Position numbers and translations under genes: made by a program | The notes under the pieces: generated by a model | What the model was told of the DNA's origin: nothing | Seen by the model: the letters and a program-made list of their open reading frames with translations, nothing else | The model's database searches: none | Assembly (NCBI RefSeq): GCF_000721105.1 | Contig: NZ_JOEV01000008.1 | Location: 115,225-179,224, forward strand | DNA: 64,000 nt | Origin: Streptomyces cellulosae | GTDB taxonomy: Bacteria > Actinomycetota > Actinomycetes > Streptomycetales > Streptomycetaceae | Direction of reading: 5' to 3' | Shown here: one piece after another, positions 6,954 through 16,470 of the stretch | How the letters are laid out: each line of letters begins with the position of its first letter | How positions within the stretch are numbered: position 1 is the stretch's first letter

Positions 6954-9383
6954 TTACTGGCGGCGCGTGGTCGTCAGGCCGGGCCCCACCGTCGTGCCTG
7001 TGTTGCCGCCTCCCGGTGTTCCGCCGGGGTCGCCGCTGGTTCCCTCCGTGGTGCCGCCGTCCCCTGTGGTCCCGGTGGTGGTGCCGCTGCTGGTTCCGTC
7101 GGTGGTGCCTCCGTCGGTGGTGGGGGTGCCGCCGTTGGTGCTGGGGGTGCCGCCGCCTGTCGGGGTGCCGCCGGTGGGGCCGACTGTGGTGCCGCCGTCG
7201 GTGGTGGGGGTGGGGGCGCTGGGGGTACCGCCGCCTGTCGGAGTGCCGCCGGTGGTTCCGTCCGTGGTGCCGCCGTCGTTCTGGCCGCCGGTGGTCGGGT
7301 CGGTGGGCACGTCGGTGGTCGGGGCCTGGGATGCGTCGGAGCCCGGCTGGAGGTCGAGGTCGAAGTCGGTGACCGGTTTGCCCTTGAGGGCGTTCTTGGT
7401 GAACTGCGCCCAGATCTCGGTGGGGGCGCCGCCGCCGTTGATCCGGTTCAGGCCCATCGCGCCGTAGAGCGGCTCGTGCTTGGCGGTCACCGGGTCCTGG
7501 CCCATGACGGAGACGACGGTGGCGAGGTCGGGGGTGTAGCCGGCGAACCAGGCGGCGGTGTCCTTCTCGGCGGTGCCGGTCTTGCCGGCGGCGGGGCGGC
7601 CGGCGGCCTGGGCGGCGGTGGCGGTGCCGTTCTCGACGACGGACTGCAGGATGGATGTCGTGGTGTCGGCGGCTTCGCGGCTGACGGCCTGGCTGGTCTT
7701 CTCGCGGGGCAGTTCGACCTCGTCGCTGCCGTCCTTGGTGATCTTCTCGATCATCGTGTACGTGCCGTGCCGGCCGTGGTTGGCGAGGGTGGCGTACGCC
7801 TGGGCCATGTCGAGGACGCTGGCGGTGGAGGTGCCCAGCGCGATGGAGGGGGACGCGGTCAGGTCGGGCGTGTTGGCGGGGATGCCGAGGTCGACCGCGG
7901 TCTCCTTGACCTTGTCGGAGCCGACGTCCACGGCCATCTGCGCGTACACCGCGTTGACGGACTTGTCGGTGGCCTCGCGCACGGTGATGTCGCCGTAGGA
8001 GGTCTGGTCCTCGTTCTCGGGGGCGTAGGTGCCGCCGTCCCAGCCGACGACGGGGCGTTCGTTGGTGCCGTCGTAGACGGTGTTCGGGGTGATGACGCGG
8101 CCGTCCTGCGTCTCGGAGTCGTTCTGGACGGCGGAGGTGAACACGAACGGCTTGAAGGTGGAGCCGACCTGGAAGTCGCCGCGGGTGGCGTTGTTGGTGT
8201 ACTGCTTCACGTAGTCGATGCCGCCGTACATGGCGATCACCTTGCCGGTCTTCGGGTCGACGGCGGCGCCGCCCGCGCGGACGTACCTGTCGACCTTGCG
8301 GTTCTTCTTGTCGAGCTTGGCCATCAGCTGGTCGTTGACGGCGTCGACGAAGGCGTCCTGCTTGCTCTTCTGCAGGGTGGTGGTGATGCGGTAGCCGCCG
8401 GCGTCGAGCTGGTCCGCGGTGAGGATCTTGTTCTCGGTGAGGTAGTCCTTGATCGCGTCCCGGACGTAGCCGCGCTGTCCGGACATGCTGGTGGAGGCGG
8501 TGGGCTCCTTCGGCATCGGGAATTTCATGCCGGCCCGCTCGGACGCGCTCAGCCAGCCCTTGGTGACCATGCCGTTCAGGACGTAGTTCCAGCGGGCCTC
8601 GGCGGCGGCCCTGTTCTCCGGGTGGGCGACGACGTCGTACTCGCTGGGCGCGTTCAGCAGCGCGGCGAGGTAGGCGCCCTTTGCGGCGTCCAGGTCGATG
8701 GCGTCGACGCCGTAGTAGGCCTGGGCGGCGGACTGCATGCCGTAGGCGTTGCGGCCGAAGTAGCTGGTGTTGAGGTAGCCCTGGAGGATCTGGTCCTTGG
8801 ACTCGGTGCGGTCCAGCTTGATCGAGATGAAGAACTCCTTCACCTTGCGGGTGACGGTCTGTTCCTGGGCCAGGTAGTAGTTCTTCACGTACTGCTGGGT
8901 GATCGTGGAGCCGGACTGCTTGCCCTTGCCGGTGGCGGTGTTCCAGGCGGCGCGGACCATGGCCTTGGGGTCGATCGCGGACTCGGTGTAGAAGTCGCGG
9001 TCCTCGGCGGCCAGGACGGCGTGCTGGGCGTCCTTGGAGATCTTGCCGAGGGAGACGCTCTCGCGGTTGACCTGGCCGTCGCGGGCGAGCTGGCTGCCGT
9101 CGGCGTACAGGTAGACGTTGCTCTGCTTCATGGCGGCCGCGTTGGCCGACGGGATCTTGACCATGGAGTAGCCGAGGAAGAACAGGCCGGTCAGCAGCAG
9201 GATGCCGATGATGAACGTGCCGAGCACGATGCGCCAGGTGGGGATGATCCGCCGCCAGCCGGTCCGCTTGGGCCGCTTCGGCTTCTTCCCGGCCTGGCCG
9301 CCGGACCCGGGCCCTCCGGCCGCTTCCGGCTGTGTCGATGCCCAGCCCGGATTCGGCTGCTGCGGCTGCGGCTCGTCGCTCAT
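6954..9383 (-). CDS. Bifunctional class A penicillin-binding protein (glycosyltransferase/transpeptidase)
   Basis: An 809-residue cell-wall synthase. Order: Pro/Gly-rich basic cytosolic tail, one transmembrane helix (about 50-72), GT51 domain with catalytic AAEDRDFY (Glu about 127) and KQSGSTITQQYVKN, then the transpeptidase domain with SxxK in GSTFKPFVF, SVN in TDKSVNAVYAQ and KTG in GKTGTAEKD. The last about 110 residues are a low-complexity Thr/Gly/Pro tail outside the membrane. ATG 9383 (MSDEPQPQQP) is preferred; GTG 9392 is also possible, the AGGAG lying between usual spacings for the two. The long plus-strand frame across this gene is its antisense shadow. Confidence 0.95.
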   Translation of the reverse strand: MSDEPQPQQPNPGWASTQPEAAGGPGSGGQAGKKPKRPKRTGWRRIIPTWRIVLGTFIIGILLLTGLFFLGYSMVKIPSANAAAMKQSNVYLYADGSQLARDGQVNRESVSLGKISKDAQHAVLAAEDRDFYTESAIDPKAMVRAAWNTATGKGKQSGSTITQQYVKNYYLAQEQTVTRKVKEFFISIKLDRTESKDQILQGYLNTSYFGRNAYGMQSAAQAYYGVDAIDLDAAKGAYLAALLNAPSEYDVVAHPENRAAAEARWNYVLNGMVTKGWLSASERAGMKFPMPKEPTASTSMSGQRGYVRDAIKDYLTENKILTADQLDAGGYRITTTLQKSKQDAFVDAVNDQLMAKLDKKNRKVDRYVRAGGAAVDPKTGKVIAMYGGIDYVKQYTNNATRGDFQVGSTFKPFVFTSAVQNDSETQDGRVITPNTVYDGTNERPVVGWDGGTYAPENEDQTSYGDITVREATDKSVNAVYAQMAVDVGSDKVKETAVDLGIPANTPDLTASPSIALGTSTASVLDMAQAYATLANHGRHGTYTMIEKITKDGSDEVELPREKTSQAVSREAADTTTSILQSVVENGTATAAQAAGRPAAGKTGTAEKDTAAWFAGYTPDLATVVSVMGQDPVTAKHEPLYGAMGLNRINGGGAPTEIWAQFTKNALKGKPVTDFDLDLQPGSDASQAPTTDVPTDPTTGGQNDGGTTDGTTGGTPTGGGTPSAPTPTTDGGTTVGPTGGTPTGGGTPSTNGGTPTTDGGTTDGTSSGTTTGTTGDGGTTEGTSGDPGGTPGGGNTGTTVGPGLTTTRRQ
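7020..7285 (-). repeat. Degenerate coding repeats for the PBP C-terminal Thr/Gly/Pro tail
   Basis: Imperfect 24-39 bp repeats encode recurring TTDGGTT-, GGTPTGGGTPS-like units. The tail is probably a flexible wall-spanning segment. Such repeats are prone to length change between strains. Confidence 0.7.
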
Positions 9384-9583
9384 GTCGTGCACGGACTCCT
9401 GTTTCGCGTCGTACGTTCCCGTACGCCTCGTACGCCTTCTGCGTCCCCTGTTGAAGACTCTCGCACCGGGCGTTCCGTTCCCGGCAATCGGCACGCGTCC
9501 CACCCGAAAATGCCTGGCACACCGCGTCACCGGCGCACTAGGCTCCTGCGCTTCGGTGTCTCGCGGCGAGGAGGGCGACAGCG

Positions 9584-10384
9584 GTGGGTGCGGCGCGGTT
9601 GTACGTTGCCGTCGCGGCGGGGGGATTCAGACGGTACGCGACGTATCGGGCGGCTACGGCCGCGGGGGTGTTCACGAACACCGTTTTCGGGGTGATCCTC
9701 GTCCACACGTATCTGGCGCTGTGGGACGAGCGGCCGCATCTCGGGGGGTACGACCAGGCGCAGGCGGTCACCTATGTGTGGCTGGGGCAGGCGTTGCTGG
9801 CGGGGCTGGCCATCCAGGGCGGGGGCTTCGAGAACGAGCTCATGGAACGTATCCGCACGGGTGATGTGGCGATCGACCTCTATCGGCCCGCCGATCTTCA
9901 GATGTGGTGGCTGGCGAGCGATCTGGGGCGGTCGCTGTTCCAGTTGCTGGGCCGGGGCGTGGTCCCCTTCGTGGTCGGGGCGTTGTTCTTCCCGGTGGCT
10001 CTGCCGGACGATCCGCTGATCTGGCTGGCGTTCGGTGTCGCGGTCGTGCTCGGGGCGGTGGTCAGCTTCGGGATCCGCTATCTGGTGGCGCTGAGTGCCT
10101 TCTGGCTGCTGGACGGCAAGGGCATGCTGCAGCTCCTGATGATCACCGGGGTGTTCTGTTCGGGGATGACACTGCCGCTGAACGTCTTCCCGGGGGTGCT
10201 CGGCGAGGTCGTACGGGCCCTTCCGTGGTCGGCGTTGCTGCAGTTGCCCGCGGACGTTCTGATGGGGAAGGCCGATCCGCTGGGTGCCTACGTCTTCGCG
10301 GTGGCCTGGGCGGTGGTGCTGCTGGTGGGCGGGCGGCTGCTGGAGTCGGCGGCGACGCGCCGGGTGGTGGTCCAGGGTGGGTGA
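9584..10384 (+). CDS. ABC-2 type transporter permease (first of two)
   Basis: A 266-residue integral membrane protein with about six hydrophobic helices (AGVFTNTVFGVILVHTYLAL at the start; VVLGAVVSFGIRYLVALSAF in the middle; YVFAVAWAVVLLVGG at the end). It resembles the ABC-2 permeases that come in pairs with one ATPase in actinomycetes. GTG 9584 has GAGGAGGG upstream. The second permease gene overlaps its stop codon and the ATPase gene follows, so the three form one exporter operon. Substrate unknown. Confidence 0.88.
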   Translation: MGAARLYVAVAAGGFRRYATYRAATAAGVFTNTVFGVILVHTYLALWDERPHLGGYDQAQAVTYVWLGQALLAGLAIQGGGFENELMERIRTGDVAIDLYRPADLQMWWLASDLGRSLFQLLGRGVVPFVVGALFFPVALPDDPLIWLAFGVAVVLGAVVSFGIRYLVALSAFWLLDGKGMLQLLMITGVFCSGMTLPLNVFPGVLGEVVRALPWSALLQLPADVLMGKADPLGAYVFAVAWAVVLLVGGRLLESAATRRVVVQGG

Positions 10385-11306
10385 GTCGAGCCGTCCGGTG
10401 GAGTCGAGCCGTCCGGTGGGGGCGAGTGGTCCGGTGGGGGCGAGTGGTCCGGTGGAGTCGAGTCGTCGGGTGGGGGCGAGTGGTCCGGTGGAGTCGAGCC
10501 GTCCGGTGGGCGGGCTGCGTGCCTACGGGCTGATCGCCGGGATGTGGATCCGCTCCAGCCTGGCCTACCGCGCCTCCTTCGCCATGACCGTGCTCGGCAA
10601 TCTGCTGCTGTCCGGGCTCGACTTCGTCGCGATCTTGCTGATGTTCTCGCAGGTCGACGCGCTCGGCGGCTATCGCCTGCCTGAGGTCGCGCTCCTGTAC
10701 GGCCTGTCCGTCACGTCCTTCGGTCTCACGGACCTGATGTGCAACTCGCTGGGCCAGCTGGGGCAGCGGGTGCGTGACGGCACGCTCGACACGCTGCTGG
10801 TGCGGCCGGCGCCGGTGCTCGCGCAGGCCGCGGCGGACCGGTTCGCGCTGCGCCGTGTCGCCCGTCTCACGCAGGGGATGCTGGTGCTGGGCTACGCGCT
10901 CGTCGCGGTCGACGTCGACTGGACCCCGCTGAAGGTGTTGCTGCTGCCGGTCATGCTGGTCAGCGGCGCGGCGATCTTCGGCGCGGTGTTCGTCGCGGGC
11001 GCGGCCTTCCAGATTCTGGTGCAGGACGCGGCCGAGGTGCAGAGCGCCTTCACGTACGGCGGCACGACGTTGCTGCAGTACCCGCCCACCGTGTTCGGGA
11101 AGGAGCTGGTGCGCGGGGTGACCTTCGTGCTGCCGCTGGCCTTCGTCAACTGGGTGCCCGCCGCCTATGTGCTGGGGCGGCCGTACCCGCTGGGCCTGCC
11201 GGAGTGGGCGGCGTTCGCGCCGCCGCTGGTGGCGGTGGGGTGCTGTGCGCTGGCCGGGTTGGCGTGGCGGGTGGGGTTGCGGTCGTATCGGAGTACGGGA
11301 AGCTGA
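10377..11306 (+). CDS. ABC-2 type transporter permease (second of two)
   Basis: Integral membrane protein of about 265 conserved residues (LRAYGLIAGMWIRSSLAYRA onward, with several transmembrane segments such as VLLLPVMLVSGAAIFGAVF). The start is ambiguous: the frame is open from GTG 10377, which overlaps the upstream stop, but the first 43 codons come from a seven-unit 18-bp repeat. Each unit carries an in-frame GTG behind a G-rich sequence, at 10398, 10416, 10434, 10452, 10470 and 10488, and a further GTG at 10506 directly precedes the conserved part and is the likely ancestral start. The maximal extent is given here. Partner of the preceding permease and the following ATPase. Confidence 0.85.
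   Translation: MGESSRPVESSRPVGASGPVGASGPVESSRRVGASGPVESSRPVGGLRAYGLIAGMWIRSSLAYRASFAMTVLGNLLLSGLDFVAILLMFSQVDALGGYRLPEVALLYGLSVTSFGLTDLMCNSLGQLGQRVRDGTLDTLLVRPAPVLAQAAADRFALRRVARLTQGMLVLGYALVAVDVDWTPLKVLLLPVMLVSGAAIFGAVFVAGAAFQILVQDAAEVQSAFTYGGTTLLQYPPTVFGKELVRGVTFVLPLAFVNWVPAAYVLGRPYPLGLPEWAAFAPPLVAVGCCALAGLAWRVGLRSYRSTGS
10380..10504 (+). repeat. 18-bp minisatellite at the permease start, seven units
   Basis: Units begin at 10380 (17 bp), 10397, 10415, 10433, 10451, 10469 and 10487. Two variants alternate: GGTGGAGTCGAGCCGTCC and GGTGGGGGCGAGTGGTCC. The first unit lacks one G, which places the TGA stop of the upstream permease inside it. In the downstream frame the units encode PVESSR or PVGASG. 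Confidence 0.93.
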
Positions 11307-11312
11307 GGGCTG

Positions 11313-12296
11313 ATGGATACGGTGTTCATCGAACTGGACGGCGTCGAGAAGGTCTTCGACGTGCGGAGGAGGACCGGGTTCCTGAAGCGGGAGCGGCGGC
11401 AGGTGCGGGCGGTGGACTCGCTCTCCTTCACCGTGCCGCGCGGCGAGATGGTCGGTTACATCGGGCCGAACGGTGCCGGGAAGTCGACGACGATCAAGAT
11501 GCTCACCGGCATTCTGACGCCGAGCGGTGGCCGGCTGCGGGTCGCCGGCATCGACCCGTCCCGTGAGCGCACCCGGCTCGCGCGTCGCATCGGGGTGGTG
11601 TTCGGGCAGCGTACGACGCTGTGGTGGGACCTGCCGCTGATCGACTCGTACAAGCTGATGCACCGCATGTACCGGATCCCTGACGCCCGTTACCGTGAGA
11701 ACCTCGACCGTTGCGTCGAACTCCTCGAACTGGCCGACCTGTTGGAGGTGCCGGTACGTCAGCTCTCCCTCGGCCAGCGGATGCGCGGCGACATCGCGGC
11801 GGCGCTGCTGCACGATCCGGAGGTGCTGTACCTCGACGAGCCGACGATCGGGCTGGACGTCATCTCCAAGGCCAAGGTGCGGGAGTTCCTGCGGGAGTTG
11901 AACACCGAGCGCGGCACGACCGTCCTGCTGACCACCCACGATCTGCAGGACATCGAGCAGCTGTGCTCGCGGGTGATGGTCATCGACCACGGGCGGCTGA
12001 TGTACGACGGTCCGCTGGCCGGCCTGCACGAGGTCGGCGAGAGCGAACGGACGCTGGTGGTGGACCTGGAGCGGGAGTTGCCGCCGATCGATGTGGCGCC
12101 CGCGCGGGTGGTGAAGGTGGAGGGGCCCCGGCAGTGGCTGGCGTTCCCGGCGCACGAGTCGGCGGCGGCGCTGGTGGCGCGGGTCGCGGCGGAGTATCCG
12201 CTGGTGGACCTCTCCGTGCGGGAGCCGGACATCGAGGCGGTGATCGCGAAGATGTACGCGGGGGCGTCCGGTGAGGCGCAGCGGGTGGTCCCGTAG
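11313..12296 (+). CDS. ABC transporter ATP-binding protein
   Basis: A 327-residue ATPase for the two ABC-2 permeases upstream. Seen: Walker A GPNGAGKST, Q-loop GVVFGQR, signature LSLGQRMR, Walker B VLYLDEP, H-loop TTHD. After the nucleotide domain, about 80 residues form a C-terminal regulatory-type extension (RTLVVDLERELPPIDVAPAR). ATG 11313 follows the permease stop by 6 bp. The ATPase-last gene order and the IGLDVISKAKVREFL segment resemble the DUF990-associated exporters of actinomycetes; cargo not deducible. Confidence 0.93.
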   Translation: MDTVFIELDGVEKVFDVRRRTGFLKRERRQVRAVDSLSFTVPRGEMVGYIGPNGAGKSTTIKMLTGILTPSGGRLRVAGIDPSRERTRLARRIGVVFGQRTTLWWDLPLIDSYKLMHRMYRIPDARYRENLDRCVELLELADLLEVPVRQLSLGQRMRGDIAAALLHDPEVLYLDEPTIGLDVISKAKVREFLRELNTERGTTVLLTTHDLQDIEQLCSRVMVIDHGRLMYDGPLAGLHEVGESERTLVVDLERELPPIDVAPARVVKVEGPRQWLAFPAHESAAALVARVAAEYPLVDLSVREPDIEAVIAKMYAGASGEAQRVVP

Positions 12297-12412
12297 CGGC
12301 CCGGCAGCGGCGGCCCCCCGGTTGTGGGTGGCGGGGCGGTCGCCCGGCCGTGCCCACGGCGGCTTGCGGCGTCTCGTAGCCGAGGGCCGGGGGAACTCGT
12401 ACGCTGCTGTCC

Positions 12413-13285
12413 ATGACCGACGACGCAGTCCCGGAACTTCGCGCATCCGACGCAGATCGTGAACGAGTCGCCGAGATCCTGCGGGACGCCCTCGCGGAGG
12501 GCCGTCTGGACATGGAGGAGTTCGGGGAGCGGCTGGACGCGACGTACAAGGCGCGCACGTACGGCGAGCTCGCGCCGATCACCCGGGACCTGCCGGCCGC
12601 CGCGGGCACCGACTCCGCTCCTCGGGTGTCGATGACCAAGGAGCCCGCACCGGACGGGAGTTGGGCGGGGCGGATCACCGGCGACGGGGGGCCGCCGGCC
12701 TGGGCGGTCGCCGTGATGTCGGGCTTCCAGCGCAAGGGCCGCTGGACGGTGCCCAGGCGGTTCAACGCCTTCGCCTTCTGGGGCGGCGGCGAGATCGATC
12801 TGCGCGACGCGGACTTCGCGGCCGGTGAGGTCGAGATCAACTGCATCGCGATCATGGGCGGGGTGCAGGTGATCGTTCCGCCCGGCGTCGAGGTCGTCGT
12901 CCGCGGGATCGGCGTCATGGGCGGCTTCGACCACCGCGAGGAGGGTGTGCTGGGCGACCCGGGCGCCCCGCGGGTGATCGTGACGGGCTTCGCCTTCTGG
13001 GGCGGCGTCGGCGTCGAACGCAAGCTCCCCCGCGCCGAGCGGCAGCGCCTGAAGGAGGAGCGCCGCCAGGAGAAGCTGGAGCGCAAGCAGTCCCGGCGGG
13101 AGCTGGGCCAGTCGTTCCGCGACGATCCGCGGGGGGCCCACGGGGCCCACCTCGGCATGCTCGACGACCACCACGAGCTGATGCGTGAGCGCCGGCGTGA
13201 GCGCCGGGAGGACCGGGAGGGACGCCGGGAGGAACGGCACCAGCGCCGCGAGGAGCGGGAGAGGCGACGGGACCGGGAGTACTGA
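12413..13285 (+). CDS. DUF1707 protein with LiaF-like C-terminal region
   Basis: A 290-residue protein. The N-terminal 50 residues match DUF1707 (ELRASDADRERVAEILRDAL, then AEGRLDMEEFGERLDATYKARTYGEL). The middle has repeated short beta motifs with NAFAFWGGGEIDLRDA, IMGGVQVIVPPGVEV and FAFWGGVGVERK, similar to the cell-wall-active-antibiotic-response (LiaF-type) domain. The C-terminus is a long, highly charged Arg/Glu helix (about 210-290). TACGCT (12400-12405) ends 7 nt before ATG 12413 with no ribosome binding site, so it is probably leaderless. Function unknown. Confidence 0.88.
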   Translation: MTDDAVPELRASDADRERVAEILRDALAEGRLDMEEFGERLDATYKARTYGELAPITRDLPAAAGTDSAPRVSMTKEPAPDGSWAGRITGDGGPPAWAVAVMSGFQRKGRWTVPRRFNAFAFWGGGEIDLRDADFAAGEVEINCIAIMGGVQVIVPPGVEVVVRGIGVMGGFDHREEGVLGDPGAPRVIVTGFAFWGGVGVERKLPRAERQRLKEERRQEKLERKQSRRELGQSFRDDPRGAHGAHLGMLDDHHELMRERRRERREDREGRREERHQRREERERRRDREY

Positions 13286-13347
13286 GCCCGCGCGGGCAAC
13301 CCCACCCGCGTACGGACCCTCACCCGCGTACGACCCGCACGCGCCCC

Positions 13348-14688
13348 CTACAACCGTGTCGGCGCCGACCCCTTCAGGGCGTTCAGGTCCAACGCCTGGG
13401 CCATCCGTTCGTACCCCAGGTCGCTGGGGTGGAGGTGGTCGCCGGAGTCGTAGTCGGGGCGGAACCTGCGTGGGTCGTAGGGGTCCCGGACGGCCTTGTC
13501 GAAGTCGACGACGGCGTCGTAGACGCGGCCCGCGCGGATCTCGGCGTTGATGGCCTGGCGGACGTTCTCGCGGGCCTCGGAGTAGCCGCGATGGCCGCCG
13601 AAGGGCATGAGGGTCGCGCCGATGACCTTGATGCCGCGGGCGTGGGCCTGGCGGACCAGGGTGCGCAGGCCGGCGAGGACCTGGTCGGGGTCGGCCAGCC
13701 GCGGGTTGCGCAGGATGTCGTTGATGCCGAGGTCGACGACGACGACCTTGACGTTGGTCCGGCCGAGCACGTCCCGGGCGAAGCGGCTCACGCCGGCCTG
13801 GTTCTCGGCGGGCCGGCCGAGGCCGTCGGCGAGGACCTGGTTGCCGCCGATGCCCTGGTTGACGACGCTGTAGCGGGGCACGTCCTGGCCCGAGTGGAGC
13901 GCCGCGTGCAGCCGGTCGGACAGGAGGTCGGGCCAGCGGCGGTTGGTGTTCTCGGTGGAGCCGACGCCGTCGGTGAGCGAGTCGCCGAAGGCGACGACGG
14001 TGCCCGCGGCCTCGTCGCTGAGCACGTCCAGCGCCGTCAGGTAGCGCCAGTACTCGGTCCGTTCGGTGTACGCGGTGGCGGTCGGGTCCTCGGTGCGGTC
14101 GCCCCGGGCGGCGTACGAGATCTGGCGGGCGTGCGGATGGTAGGTGACCGGGCCGGACGGGGTGGGGGAGTAGGTGGTGACCAGGATGTCGCTGTCCGCG
14201 GGGACGCGGAGGGCGACGGTGTCGCTGAGCACCTGCTGTCCGGCCGGGATGACGACGACGGTGTTGCCGCCGAAGGTGAGGCGCCGCATGGTCGCCACAA
14301 CCGCCTCGGCGCTGCCGGTGCCCGCCGCGACGGCGATCGAGGCGTGGGTGACGGTCAGCGGCGACTGGCCGTACAGATTGGACAGCGTGATACGGGCACT
14401 CGTACCCCCGATGGCCGTGTGGACGACGTTGCGCAGCGAGCGGCCGGCCAGGCCGGCGGTCTCCGTGCCGGGTTCGCCGCCCACGGGGGAGGCGGACCAG
14501 CTGCCGACCCAGACTCCGGTGGAGGCCGGGGCGGCGGAGTTGTGCGGGGCGCGGGGCCCGGAAAGGCTGTTCTTGCTGCTCTCGCCGCTGCCGTCGTCGG
14601 AGGCGACCCCGACGTATATGGCGGCGGACAGTACGGCGATCAGGGCGACGATCGCGCTGAGCAAGGCATAACCGTGACGCCTGGTCAT
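13348..14688 (-). CDS. Secreted or membrane-anchored SGNH/GDSL-family hydrolase
   Basis: A 446-residue esterase or lipase-like protein. An N-terminal hydrophobic anchor (YALLSAIVALIAVLSAAIYVGVA) is followed by a Ser/Gly-rich linker, a beta-rich region and the SGNH domain: block I VVAFGDSLTDGVGS (nucleophile Ser), block II NQGIGGNQV, block III DLGINDI and block V DHLHPSDLGY (catalytic Asp/His). This two-part build is common in Streptomyces exported esterases. ATG 14688 has AAGGAG 12 nt upstream; ATG 14754 is in frame but lacks a ribosome binding site. Substrate unknown. Confidence 0.9.
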   Translation of the reverse strand: MTRRHGYALLSAIVALIAVLSAAIYVGVASDDGSGESSKNSLSGPRAPHNSAAPASTGVWVGSWSASPVGGEPGTETAGLAGRSLRNVVHTAIGGTSARITLSNLYGQSPLTVTHASIAVAAGTGSAEAVVATMRRLTFGGNTVVVIPAGQQVLSDTVALRVPADSDILVTTYSPTPSGPVTYHPHARQISYAARGDRTEDPTATAYTERTEYWRYLTALDVLSDEAAGTVVAFGDSLTDGVGSTENTNRRWPDLLSDRLHAALHSGQDVPRYSVVNQGIGGNQVLADGLGRPAENQAGVSRFARDVLGRTNVKVVVVDLGINDILRNPRLADPDQVLAGLRTLVRQAHARGIKVIGATLMPFGGHRGYSEARENVRQAINAEIRAGRVYDAVVDFDKAVRDPYDPRRFRPDYDSGDHLHPSDLGYERMAQALDLNALKGSAPTRL

Positions 14689-14873
14689 GCGGTTGCGTGT
14701 CTCCTTGGAGATGGGAGCCCGAGGCTCCGGTGTGATCACCTCATGATGCGTCATGAAGTCCGGGGTGGTGGACCAGGACCCCCCATTGGGCCGCCGGAGT
14801 GCTCCATGAGTTCCCCCTTCCGACAGACGCCGGGAACTCTTGTTTCGTTCCGGGAGTCGGTCAGGAAGGGACA

Positions 14874-16316
14874 ATGTGTGCAGGGGATCACGAACGGGTG
14901 GAGTGGATGGAACGTACGGAACAGGACCAAAAGGGATCGGGCAGGTCGTCCGACGTGGGCCGGCCCGGCCGGCCGGCCGTGACCGTCGGCCGTGCGGCCG
15001 CCGCCGTCCCCGCTCCGGCCGCACGCGGAGTGCCCGCGGCGGCCGCGCGCGCCATGAACACGTTCAGTGAGGCGGACAAGGAGAAGCAGCGCGGAGTCCG
15101 CCGTATGAAGATCACCGCGACCAGCCTGCTGCTGTTCGTCGCGGTGGTGTACATCCTGGCGAAGTGGGCCTCGAACGAGGGTGCCGGTGCCTGGGCGGGC
15201 TATGTCGCCGCGGCCGCCGAGGCCGGCATGGTCGGTGCGCTCGCCGACTGGTTCGCGGTCACCGCTCTCTTCCGCCATCCCCTGGGCCTGCCCATCCCGC
15301 ACACCGCGATCATCCCCACCAAGAAGGATCAGCTCGGCGTCTCGCTGGGCGAGTTCGTCGGCGAGAACTTCCTCTCCGAGGACGTCGTACGGCAGCGGCT
15401 GCGCGCGGTCGGCATAGGGAGCCGGCTCGGCGCCTGGCTCGCGGACCCCGAGCACGCGGACCGGGTGACGGCGGAACTGTCGGCGGCCCTGCGCGGGGCC
15501 CTGACCGTCCTGCGCGACTCCGACGTCCAGGCGGTGGTCGGCGAGGCGATCACGCGGCGGGCCGACGCCCAGGAGATCGCCCCCGGGATCGGCAAGCTGC
15601 TGGAGAAGATCGTCGCGGACGGCGGCCACCGGCGGGCCGTCGACCTGATCGTCGCCCGCGCGCACGACTGGCTGGTGCTGCACAGCGACTCCGTGATGGA
15701 CGCCGTCCAGGGCGGGGCACCCGGCTGGACCCCCCGGTTCGTCGACAAGAAGGTCGGCGAGCGGGTCTACAAGGAACTCCTGCGCTTCTGCGCCGAGATG
15801 CGGGACATGCCCTCCCACCCGGCCCGCGGCGCCCTCGACCGCTTCCTCACCGACTTCGCCGCCGACCTCCAGTCCGACACCGAGACCCGTGCGCGGGTCG
15901 AGCGGCTCAAGGGCGAGGTGCTGGGCCGCGGCGAGGTCCAGGACCTCATCGCCTCCGCGTGGACCGCCGTCCGCTCCATGATCGTCTCGGCCGCCGAGGA
16001 CGAACGCAGCGAGCTGCGGCTGCGCGTCCGCGCCTCCCTGCTGTCGCTGGGCTCCCGCATGGCCGTCGACGAGAAGGTGCAGGGCAAGGTCGACGGCTGG
16101 GTCGAGGGTGCGGCGGTCTACGTCGTCACCACCTACCGTCGCGAGATCACCTCCCTCATCACGGATACGGTCGCCGGCTGGGACGCGGAACACACGACAC
16201 GGAAGATCGAGGCGCACATCGGCCGCGACCTGCAGTTCATCCGGATCAACGGCACGGTGGTGGGCTCGTTGGCGGGGTTGCTGATCTACACGGTGTCGCG
16301 AGCGCTGGGGGCGTAG
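14874..16316 (+). CDS. DUF445 membrane protein
   Basis: About 480 residues: an Ala/Pro-rich N-terminus, KEKQRGVRRMKITATSLLLF leading into a transmembrane helix, the DUF445 core (GALADWFAVTALFRHPLGLPIPHTAIIPTKK is the recognised stretch), a long helical region and a C-terminal helix (VVGSLAGLLIYTVSRAL). Start is uncertain: ATG 14874 has AGGAAGG at good spacing and is used here; ATG 14907 (MERTEQ) and ATG 15054 (MNTFSEADKE) are alternatives. Function of DUF445 is not established. Confidence 0.88.
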   Translation: MCAGDHERVEWMERTEQDQKGSGRSSDVGRPGRPAVTVGRAAAAVPAPAARGVPAAAARAMNTFSEADKEKQRGVRRMKITATSLLLFVAVVYILAKWASNEGAGAWAGYVAAAAEAGMVGALADWFAVTALFRHPLGLPIPHTAIIPTKKDQLGVSLGEFVGENFLSEDVVRQRLRAVGIGSRLGAWLADPEHADRVTAELSAALRGALTVLRDSDVQAVVGEAITRRADAQEIAPGIGKLLEKIVADGGHRRAVDLIVARAHDWLVLHSDSVMDAVQGGAPGWTPRFVDKKVGERVYKELLRFCAEMRDMPSHPARGALDRFLTDFAADLQSDTETRARVERLKGEVLGRGEVQDLIASAWTAVRSMIVSAAEDERSELRLRVRASLLSLGSRMAVDEKVQGKVDGWVEGAAVYVVTTYRREITSLITDTVAGWDAEHTTRKIEAHIGRDLQFIRINGTVVGSLAGLLIYTVSRALGA

Positions 16317-16470
16317 GCGGGGCGCGGGCGGGGCCGAGGGGCACGGGCCCGGGGGGTCCGGGGCGCGGTCCCGGCGGGACCCGCACCGACACCGGTGCCC
16401 CACGGCGCGGGGCGTAGAGCGGCAGCGTGCGGGCACCCGATCGAGGTTCCGCTCGCTGAGGAGGGAGCCC

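Noticed and set aside
6951..9695. A 914-codon open frame on the plus strand across the PBP gene
   Set aside because: Antisense shadow caused by high G+C; composition is Gly/Val/Asp low complexity, no motif, and the minus strand encodes a complete PBP.
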